From Eubacterium sp. UBA3782 (lineage in GTDB: Bacteria; Bacillota; Clostridia; Lachnospirales; Lachnospiraceae): 64,000 nt of DNA. Positions 44,268 to 50,865 of this stretch are shown in pieces. Both the position numbers and the translations under genes were made by a program. The stretch's first letter is position 1. Each line of letters opens with the position of its first letter. The DNA lies in the NCBI GenBank assembly GCA_002368795.1, contig DFFG01000003.1, forward strand, positions 1 to 64,000. Direction: 5' to 3'. Under the pieces are notes generated by a model that had not been told where the DNA came from, did no database searches, and saw only the letters and a program-made list of their open reading frames with translations.

Positions 44268-44918
44268 CTAGTTGTGGTGGCCGATGCGGACGATGTGGCT
44301 GTGGCGCAGGCCGGTGATCCAGTCAACGTCATCGGTGAACCAGCTCATGATCTCCAGCATGCGCTTTTCCCATGCGATGGAGCTCTCCTTGTCCGCCTCT
44401 GTCGGCTCAGTCTCCATGGTCACGTCGATCTCGTCATAGCCAAAGATATATTCGCCGGCATTCCAGATGGAGAAGTTGCTGTCGGGACCAACAGTGATCT
44501 TGTCTCCGCGGGCCTCAACAAGAGCGTCGTGGCGGCGTTTGTATTCTTCCTGTGCACCGGGGATCAGCTTTGTGGCAAAGACACGATGGCGGATCAGCTC
44601 CTTGTTAGGACGGACGATGCCGAAATCCTGGTACATCAGGCGCATCTCTTCCATGGGAGAGGAGATCCATTCAAAGGTATCCCCCATGCGTTCCACCAGA
44701 TGGGTATATTCTTCCTTCTGGGCGGCGGAAGGACGCGGAGTAAAAATATCATCTTCATAATAGCCAAAGACCAGGTCGTCGATCTGCCACAGGCTGAAAT
44801 TGGAAAACTCCAGGTCGTCCATCAGATGAGTCAGATCGTTCCAGATCTTTCCGAGACCGGAACGGAAATCGTTGAATTTGCCGGGCTTGATCTTGAGCGC
44901 AAAGGCATGTCTTTCCAT
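44268..44918 (-). CDS. Tandem L-rhamnose-mutarotase-like (RhaM-fold) protein
   Basis: 216 residues made of two similar ~105-residue halves. Both start with a (H/R)xFA-x-K(I/L)xPG block (MERHAFALKIKPG and HRVFATKLIPGAQEEYKRRH) and share a later FSLWQIDDLVFGY / FSIWNAGEYIFGY segment. The second half matches the L-rhamnose mutarotase (RhaM, DUF718) pattern including the catalytic-type EEYKRRHD; the first half is more diverged and may be structural. It should interconvert sugar anomers. No rhamnose catabolic gene is nearby. Confidence 0.75.
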   Translation of the reverse strand: MERHAFALKIKPGKFNDFRSGLGKIWNDLTHLMDDLEFSNFSLWQIDDLVFGYYEDDIFTPRPSAAQKEEYTHLVERMGDTFEWISSPMEEMRLMYQDFGIVRPNKELIRHRVFATKLIPGAQEEYKRRHDALVEARGDKITVGPDSNFSIWNAGEYIFGYDEIDVTMETEPTEADKESSIAWEKRMLEIMSWFTDDVDWITGLRHSHIVRIGHHN

Positions 44919-45010
44919 AGCGTTAATCCTTTCTTCCTCAGCAGATATGAAAAAGATCAGAGAGCTTTTCGAGTGCCGGCATCCGGCAGGAAGCCGCTGA
45001 TCATATGCCT

Positions 45011-45040
45011 ATTATACTGCCCGCAGACCGGGGAAATCAA
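45011..45040 (-). promoter_or_regulatory. Promoter for the tandem RhaM-like gene
   Basis: On the minus strand, TTGATT (45035-45040), an 18-bp spacer and TATAAT (45011-45016), about 93 bp before the ATG. Confidence 0.6.
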
Positions 45041-45054
45041 GGAGATATGGCCTC

Positions 45055-45083
45055 TTTCCACTGATGGCGGGAGATGATATACT
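45055..45083 (+). promoter_or_regulatory. Promoter for the NYN-LOTUS gene
   Basis: A weak TTTCCA (45055-45060), a 17-bp spacer and an extended TGATATACT ending at 45083, divergent from the promoter at 45011-45040. Confidence 0.5.
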
Positions 45084-45190
45084 AAGATGACGGCACAGAT
45101 GTTCCCACCTTCCGGGAAACGCAGAAATGGCTGTGTGCCGGCCGTATGACCGGCCGAAAAGAATGAAACAAACAGAAAGCAGAAATAAAA

Positions 45191-46081
45191 ATGGATAATG
45201 AACTGAAATTTGCGATCCTGATCGACGCAGATAATGTGACCGATAAATATATCAAGATTATATTGGAGGAGACCGCGAACTATGGCATCGCGACCTACAA
45301 GCGGATCTACGGCGACTGGACCAGCACCAGGATGAAGTCCTGGAAGCCGGTGCTTCTGGATAATTCGATCATACCGATCCAGCAGTACAGCTACACCACG
45401 GGAAAGAATGCGACGGATTCGGCGATGATCATCGATGCGATGGATATCCTGTATTCCAATACGGTGGACGGGTTCTGCATCGTATCTTCCGACAGCGATT
45501 TTACCCGCCTTGTCGCCCGTCTGAGGGAGGACGGCAAGCAGGTCATCGGCATGGGCGAGAGCAAGACGCCGCAGCCCTTTGTTTCGGCCTGCAACCAGTT
45601 TAAATACCTGGACATGCTCTACGAGCAGAGGCAGCAGGAGGCAGCCGAGGAGGCAGCGGCAGAGGAAGCGGCGGCAGCGGCAGCAGCGGCGGAGGAAGCA
45701 AAGACCACCACCCGCCGGACTTCAAAGAAGAAGACGGCCGCGTCAACGGCAAAGACAAAGGAACAGAAGGAAAAGGAGCAGAAGGAGAAGAAGGAGCTGG
45801 AAAAGAAGCGGCAGAAGGACCTGAACCGTGTCAGGAACACTCTGAATGCAACCATCGAAAAGTTCTCTGACGAGGATGGATGGATCTTCTCCGGAAAGCT
45901 GGGTGACCAGCTGGCCAAGCGTATGCCGGAATTTGATGTCCGGAACTTTGGCTTCAACAAATTCACCTCCTTTATCAAGTCTCTGGGAACCTATGAGTTT
46001 ACTTCCAGGAACGATTCCAACGGACAGAAACAGATCTACTTCCGCCTGAAGACAAAGGGTGACAAGGGCGAACAGAAATAA
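45191..46081 (+). CDS. NYN-domain putative RNase with C-terminal LOTUS/OST-HTH domain
   Basis: 296 residues. Residues ~1-145 form an NYN (LabA/DUF88) domain with conserved acidic sites: ILIDADNVTD, TDSAMIIDAM and SSDSDFTRL, as in PIN-like nucleases. A flexible linker of Glu/Ala then Lys-rich sequence (~150-215) leads to a ~70-residue C-terminal domain (RNTLNATIEKFSDEDGWIFS, ...FDVRNFGFNKFTSFIKSL) of LOTUS/OST-HTH type, which binds RNA. It is probably a single-strand RNA nuclease or RNA-processing factor (inference). dapF follows 13 bp downstream. Confidence 0.85.
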   Translation: MDNELKFAILIDADNVTDKYIKIILEETANYGIATYKRIYGDWTSTRMKSWKPVLLDNSIIPIQQYSYTTGKNATDSAMIIDAMDILYSNTVDGFCIVSSDSDFTRLVARLREDGKQVIGMGESKTPQPFVSACNQFKYLDMLYEQRQQEAAEEAAAEEAAAAAAAAEEAKTTTRRTSKKKTAASTAKTKEQKEKEQKEKKELEKKRQKDLNRVRNTLNATIEKFSDEDGWIFSGKLGDQLAKRMPEFDVRNFGFNKFTSFIKSLGTYEFTSRNDSNGQKQIYFRLKTKGDKGEQK

Positions 46082-46094
46082 GGAAATACGAAAT

Positions 46095-46934
46095 ATGAAA
46101 TTTACCAAGATGCAGGGCTGCGGAAATGACTATGTCTATGTGAACTGTTTTGAGGAGACGGTGGAGGATCCGGCAGCTGCCGCGATCCGTGTGAGCGACC
46201 GCCACTTCGGCATTGGCTCAGACGGGCTGATCCTGCTCAAACCCTCAGATATCGCCGACTGCGAGATGGATATGTACAATCTGGACGGCTCCAGAGGCGC
46301 GATGTGCGGAAACGGGATCCGCTGTGTGGCCAAGCTGGCCTACGACAGCGGCTGCGTCAGAAAGGAGCGGATGTCCATCGCCACGATGAGCGGGATCAAG
46401 ATCATCGATCTGACCGTCGAAAATGGCCGGGCGGTGGCAGCCCGGGTAAATATGGGTGCGCCGATTCTCGAGCCGGAGAAGATCCCCGTGCTGACAGAAG
46501 GCCGGACAGCGATCAATGTGCCGATCACGGTAGATGACAAAGAATACCGTTTTACCGGTGTATCGATGGGCAATCCCCATGCCGTGATCTTTATGGACGG
46601 GATCCGCGCATTAAAGCTGGAGGAGTTCGGCCCGAAATTCGAATGCCACCCGCTGTTCCCGGACCGGGTCAATACAGAGTTCATTGAGGTCGTGGACAGA
46701 CACACCCTCAATATGCGGGTATGGGAAAGGGGCTCAGGAGAGACCCTTGCCTGCGGCACCGGCGCCTGCGCAGCTGCCGTTGCGGCCATACTGAACGGAA
46801 AAGTCGATGGAGACTGCCCGGTGAAGGTCCGCCTGCTCGGCGGCGAGCTGACGATCGAGTGGGACCGCAGCGAAAATACGGTCTACATGACCGGACCGGC
46901 AGTCACAGTCTTCACCGGAGAGATCGAACTGTAA
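46095..46934 (+). CDS. dapF: Diaminopimelate epimerase
   Basis: 279 residues. Signatures: KMQGCGNDYVYV at the N-terminus, first catalytic cysteine in MCGNGIRC, second in ACGTGACAA. It converts LL- to meso-diaminopimelate for lysine and peptidoglycan. The start was chosen at 46095; its AAGGAAA ribosome site overlaps the stop of the NYN gene, so the two are co-expressed. A family B element follows 37 bp downstream. Confidence 0.94.
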   Translation: MKFTKMQGCGNDYVYVNCFEETVEDPAAAAIRVSDRHFGIGSDGLILLKPSDIADCEMDMYNLDGSRGAMCGNGIRCVAKLAYDSGCVRKERMSIATMSGIKIIDLTVENGRAVAARVNMGAPILEPEKIPVLTEGRTAINVPITVDDKEYRFTGVSMGNPHAVIFMDGIRALKLEEFGPKFECHPLFPDRVNTEFIEVVDRHTLNMRVWERGSGETLACGTGACAAAVAAILNGKVDGDCPVKVRLLGGELTIEWDRSENTVYMTGPAVTVFTGEIEL

Positions 46935-46971
46935 AGGCAGCCGCATATAAGGGCAGTATGCCCCAAAAAAA

Positions 46972-47147
46972 GGAGCTGCCGCACGGAAAATAAGATGGGC
47001 ATAAATATTCTTACGGGAAACGCTCTCGCTCTGTCCTCGTGCAGCGGTACTACGTCGGAATCCTAAAAAGGATTCCTCCAAGTACCGGCACTGCGGATGT
47101 TCCCTTCAGAATGTTTATGCCCTCTCTCGTTTCCGTGCGGCAGCCCC
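46972..47147. repeat. Family B palindromic element, copy 2
   Basis: 176 bp between convergent dapF and ttcA. The outer stem is an 18-bp pairing with one mismatch around CTGCCGCACGGAAA/TTTCCGTGCGGCAG. The inner stem is GGGCATAAATATTCT/AGAATGTTTATGCCC where copies 1 and 3 have GTGCATAAA/TTTATGCAC, a paired change. The interior also forms AATCCTAAAAAGGATT. Confidence 0.82.
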
Positions 47148-47150
47148 TTT

Positions 47151-48287
47151 TCAGTCGTAGTCATCCAGAAAACTGTGGCGCACACCGCCCTGTTTATAGC
47201 CCAGGACGGCGTCCAGATGAATGTTTTCCATGCTGCGGAAGATGTTGCCCTCCACGTTTTCATTTGTTTTCTTCAGCTGGGCGATCAGCTGCTTGGCTTC
47301 GATCCGCTTGGAACTGCTGTCTCCGGACGCCTCGTGGGCGATCGTCTCTGTGAAGTGGCAGGCACAGCGGATAAAATGCAGATCGTTTTCGTCCCGCCAG
47401 CGCTTGATGTCGTCCTCCCGGATGAGGTACATCGGGCGGATCAGCTCCATGCCCTCAAAATTCATGCTGTGGAGTTTGGGCATCATGGTCTGGGTCTGGC
47501 CGCTGTATAGGATGCTCATGAGGGTCGTCTCGATGACATCATCATAATGGTGCCCGAGGGCGATCTTGTTGCAGCCCAGTTCCTTTGCCTTGCTGTAGAG
47601 ATACCCCCTGCGCATGCGGGCACAGATGTAGCAGGGTGAGTGGGGGATCGTGTCGACCGCATCGAAGATGCGGGAGGAAAACATGGTCAGCGGGATGCCG
47701 AGCAGACGTGCGTTTTCCTGAATCATGCCAAGCGTCGCCGGGCTGTAGCCGGGGTCCATGCAGAGAAATACCGTCTCAAAGTTAAACTTGTTCCGGCGGC
47801 GGATCTCCTGGAAGAGTTTGGCCATCAGCATGGAGTCCTTGCCTCCGGAAATGCAGACGGCGACACGATCGCCGGGGGAGAGCAGTTCATAGTCGGAGAT
47901 CGCTTTTACAAAGCGGCTGGTGATCCGCTTGGAAAAACGTTTGCGAAGACTTTTTTCGATGAGCTCTCTGCGTTCCTCTACATCGGTGATCTGCTGAAGC
48001 TGTCCCACCAGCCACTGACCGTAGCCGCCGGACAGGTGCCAGACCGACAGATCGCCATCCTGGAGCTTTTCTGCAGTGCGCAGAGACATTCCGCCAAACA
48101 TGCAGAAAATGACAGGCTTTTTGCCGGCAGGAAGAGCAGCACGGTCGCTTTCCAGTTCTTCCCGGGTGATGTGGACCGCTCCCGGAAGACTGCCCTGGCG
48201 GAAGGATTCCTCATCCCGGATATCGATAAGTATATATTCCGAAGGATCCCAGCTTTGCAGCTCCTCCGGTGACACAGACTGGATCAT
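47151..48287 (-). CDS. Rhodanese-TtcA fusion, tRNA 2-thiolation-type enzyme
   Basis: 378 residues; the start at 48287 was chosen because GAGGTG lies 7 bp upstream. Residues ~1-95 form a rhodanese domain, IDIRDEESFRQGSLPGAVHI followed by the active-site cysteine in FCMFGGMS. From ~120 it is a TtcA-like PP-loop ATPase with SGGKDSMLMA and the CxxC of HSPCYICARMRR. TtcA thiolates cytidine 32 of tRNA using a 4Fe-4S cluster; a built-in rhodanese could deliver persulfide sulfur. Other PP-loop substrates are possible. The stop is 4 bp from a family B element. Confidence 0.82.
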   Translation of the reverse strand: MIQSVSPEELQSWDPSEYILIDIRDEESFRQGSLPGAVHITREELESDRAALPAGKKPVIFCMFGGMSLRTAEKLQDGDLSVWHLSGGYGQWLVGQLQQITDVEERRELIEKSLRKRFSKRITSRFVKAISDYELLSPGDRVAVCISGGKDSMLMAKLFQEIRRRNKFNFETVFLCMDPGYSPATLGMIQENARLLGIPLTMFSSRIFDAVDTIPHSPCYICARMRRGYLYSKAKELGCNKIALGHHYDDVIETTLMSILYSGQTQTMMPKLHSMNFEGMELIRPMYLIREDDIKRWRDENDLHFIRCACHFTETIAHEASGDSSSKRIEAKQLIAQLKKTNENVEGNIFRSMENIHLDAVLGYKQGGVRHSFLDDYD

Positions 48288-48348
48288 AGAGAGACACCTC
48301 ACACCCGCATGCCCTGCGGGCTTTTTCATATGCATTAGAAATATGCTT

Positions 48349-48377
48349 ATTATAGCGGCCGTGCCTGAGAATTGCAA
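48349..48377 (-). promoter_or_regulatory. Promoter for the rhodanese-TtcA gene
   Basis: On the minus strand, TTGCAA (48372-48377), a 17-bp spacer and TATAAT (48349-48354), 62 bp before the ATG. Confidence 0.65.
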
Positions 48378-48446
48378 CCAGCCGGGAGGCCAATATACAA
48401 CCAGTGGGAATGCCTTGGCCAGATGTTTCCCAGGTATCGCCAATTA

Positions 48447-48455
48447 TGGTATAAT
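48447..48455 (+). promoter_or_regulatory. Extended -10 promoter for the C_GCAxxG_C_C gene
   Basis: TGGTATAAT with a weak -35, 42 bp before the ATG at 48497. Confidence 0.5.
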
Positions 48456-48496
48456 CAATTGAATTTATGTGTTTTGCCACACAGGAGGATTTTGAT

Positions 48497-48904
48497 ATGA
48501 GTAAGTATGTGGAACGGGCAAAGGAGCTTCGCGCGATCGTATCGCCCCATTATAACTGTGCCCAGTCTGTGGTCGTCCCCTTCGCGGCCGCTGCCGGTGT
48601 CCCGGAAGAGACGGCCCTGCGGTTTGCCGACGGCTTTGGCGGCGGAATGCGGCGGGCTTCCGTCTGCGGTGCGGTCACCGGAGGGATCATGGCGCTGGGG
48701 CTGTTTGGTCTGGGTGATCCGAAAACACTGGGGGCCTATCACAGGCGCCTGAAGGAACGTCACGATGGTATGCTGGACTGCGCGGATCTTCTGCGGGTCA
48801 ATGCAGCGGCAGGCAGGGAAAAGAAGCCCCATTGCGATGCTATGGTCTTTGAGTGTGTGGAGCTTGTGGAAGAGATCCTCAGAGAAAACGGAAAGCTGCA
48901 GTAA
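48497..48904 (+). CDS. C_GCAxxG_C_C family protein
   Basis: 135 residues. The family cysteine pattern is present: NCAQSVVVPF, MRRASVCGAVTGG, a mid-protein LDCADLL and a late PHCDAMVFECVELVEE. These cysteines are thought to be redox-active or metal-binding; the function of the family is not established. The start at 48497 follows AGGAGG. It is probably a monocistronic unit; the kinase downstream has its own promoter. Confidence 0.85.
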   Translation: MSKYVERAKELRAIVSPHYNCAQSVVVPFAAAAGVPEETALRFADGFGGGMRRASVCGAVTGGIMALGLFGLGDPKTLGAYHRRLKERHDGMLDCADLLRVNAAAGREKKPHCDAMVFECVELVEEILRENGKLQ

Positions 48905-48956
48905 GGCTAAAACACTCTGGAGTATACGGACGCGAAATATACGGATCAAAAACTGC

Positions 48957-48985
48957 TTGAGTTTTTCACAGACAAATGATATACT
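48957..48985 (+). promoter_or_regulatory. Promoter of the kinase operon
   Basis: TTGAGT (48957-48962), a 17-bp spacer and TATACT (48980-48985). The start of transcription would be near 48992, leaving a ~130-nt leader. Confidence 0.65.
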
Positions 48986-48992
48986 CTCTATA

Positions 48993-49069
48993 CTTTCAGG
49001 AAGAACAGACCGCTGTTCTGCGGTCTTCCTGAAAGCCGCGGCAGCATCTGCCGCATCTGCCGGGTTTCC
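48993..49069 (+). promoter_or_regulatory. Structured leader of the kinase operon
   Basis: Three consecutive hairpins: a long one (48993-49035; CTTTCAGGAAGA...GACCGC with GCGGTC...TTCCTGAAAG), then GCGGCAG-CAT-CTGCCGC (49038-49054), then CCGGG-TTT-CCCGG (about 49059-49072). The first starts exactly where transcription should begin. No immediate T-run follows it; TCTTTT comes only after the third. Confidence 0.5.
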
Positions 49070-49122
49070 CGGAATCTTTTATCCATTTTTTTATCTCACA
49101 TCAATCATCAGGAGCATGCGCA

Positions 49123-50865
49123 ATGTCAGCCAGGATCGGTCAGATCATCCATGGCCGCTACCGGGTGCTCAGCCAGATCGGAAAGGGCGGTATGTCTGCC
49201 GTTTATCTGGTGCAGGATCTCCGCTCCGGAGAGAAATTTGCCATGAAGGAAATCCTGCAAAATGACAGATATTACAGTCAAAATGCAGCCGCATTGCCGC
49301 AAAATGAAGGAAATTGCCTTGGCTTTGCTGAGGCAGAGCTTCTTTCCGGCCTGGATCATCCGGCTTTTCCCAAAATTCATGAGGTTATCCGGGACGCGGA
49401 AGGCACAGTATTCATCATTCGTGAATATGTGGAGGGAGAGTCGCTCGATCGCCTTCTGAGAAGGGGGCCCTTTTCTCCGGAAGCGGTCCGCCAGTGCGGG
49501 ATCGCCCTGGGCGAAGCCCTGAACTATCTGCACAGCCAGGATCCTCCGGTCATTTATCGGGACATGAAGCCTGCAAACATCATCCGCCGGCCGGATGGGC
49601 AGCTGGTTCTCATTGATCTGGGGATCTCCGGAAGCCGCAGCCTGAATAGGGACGCTGGTGGAAATGCAGGAACACGAGGGTATGCTGCACCCGAGCAGTA
49701 CAGTTCAGGAGGGGAAGACATTTCCTCCGACATTTATGCGCTTGGTATTTCCCTGTTTGAACTGCTTACCGGGATCCCTCCGCGGGAGGATCCGTGGGCA
49801 TACCGGTTTCATCCGATCCGCCGGATACGGCCCGATTGCCCGGAAGAGCTCGAGCGGGTGATCAACCAGTGCATACGCTTCGTACCAGAGGATCGTTATC
49901 CGGACTGCAGCTGTTTGCTTGAGGAACTGCGTGCTGTGCCGGCAATGACGTCAGAAACGACAGGCAGAACCAGGAGGCCCAGGCGATGGCAGAGATGGCC
50001 TTCGAGCATTCGTTTACAGGGGATCATAATTGTCCTGTTGGCGGTCCTTCTGGCTGCTGTTCCGGTTTCTGTTTTGACGGCAAAAGCTTTGGCTGGTGCA
50101 GAGTACCGCCAGCTGATTGCCGGGACAGAGAGCGGCAGCCTGGAGGAGCAGGAAGCGTGCTTTGCGAAAGGATTCCAGAGCGAAATGGCAGATGCTTCTC
50201 TCTATGAGCGATATCTGGACTGGTGTGAGAAAAACGAACGGTTTGGAAGCAGGCAGCTTGCCCTGCTGACCACAAGCTGGGAGAGGGATCAGGGAAAACT
50301 GGAGAGGGACAGCCGATGCGGATCGCTGGGCATGCAGGCCGGCCGGCTCTGCCTGTTTGCTGAAACGGAAGAATGGAGCATGCAGACCCGGGCGGCGGAA
50401 GCGGCAGCCTGGTTTGATCTGGCAGCAGCGAAGGGAGAGGCGGATGCCGGTCTGTACTGCCGCATCTGCAGCTTTTTCCAGAACTATGGAGCCGTTCGTA
50501 CACAGGGACAGAGCCAAGCCCCGGAGGACCTGTCAGCTATGCTGCAGGAGGCACAAGAATGGCTGACAGAAGCAGCCAGAACGCCAGAGCTGAATGATGA
50601 GCAGAAGCTGCTCCTTGCCGGGGAACTTGCCGATCTGGTGAACGTGCATCGGAAGGCGCTGGCAGAGGGAGGGATCTTCAAAGACCAGGTACTCCTCCTG
50701 TATGGGCAGATCAGGGATCTGTACAGCTCTTCTGACAGCGTTGAGGCCAGCAGGAAAGAAGAGTTGGAGATGCGGCTGGACAGGTACATGGACAACCTGG
50801 AAAGAGTCTATGAAAACATGGAAAAGCGAGTGGCAGCAGACAACGAAAGGAGAGTCGGAAAATGA
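49123..50865 (+). CDS. Membrane Ser/Thr protein kinase
   Basis: 580 residues. A Hanks-type kinase domain occupies ~13-270: glycine loop IGKGGMSAVY, ATP lysine K42 (AMKEI), catalytic YRDMKPANII (Tyr in place of the His of HRD), DLG instead of DFG (LIDLGISG), and TRGYAAPEQY. A basic juxtamembrane segment and one membrane helix (~308-328) lead to a ~250-residue extracytoplasmic region that looks helical and TPR-like, without PASTA domains. Its stop overlaps the start of the surface-protein gene, so the two act together. The extracellular part probably senses a signal or binds the partner (inference). Confidence 0.88.
   Translation: MSARIGQIIHGRYRVLSQIGKGGMSAVYLVQDLRSGEKFAMKEILQNDRYYSQNAAALPQNEGNCLGFAEAELLSGLDHPAFPKIHEVIRDAEGTVFIIREYVEGESLDRLLRRGPFSPEAVRQCGIALGEALNYLHSQDPPVIYRDMKPANIIRRPDGQLVLIDLGISGSRSLNRDAGGNAGTRGYAAPEQYSSGGEDISSDIYALGISLFELLTGIPPREDPWAYRFHPIRRIRPDCPEELERVINQCIRFVPEDRYPDCSCLLEELRAVPAMTSETTGRTRRPRRWQRWPSSIRLQGIIIVLLAVLLAAVPVSVLTAKALAGAEYRQLIAGTESGSLEEQEACFAKGFQSEMADASLYERYLDWCEKNERFGSRQLALLTTSWERDQGKLERDSRCGSLGMQAGRLCLFAETEEWSMQTRAAEAAAWFDLAAAKGEADAGLYCRICSFFQNYGAVRTQGQSQAPEDLSAMLQEAQEWLTEAARTPELNDEQKLLLAGELADLVNVHRKALAEGGIFKDQVLLLYGQIRDLYSSSDSVEASRKEELEMRLDRYMDNLERVYENMEKRVAADNERRVGK

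Noticed and set aside
48311..48335. CCCGCA/TGCGGG hairpin followed by CTTTTT as a plus-strand terminator
   Set aside because: It lies in the leader of a minus-strand gene, and there is no plus-strand transcript upstream that would need ending here.
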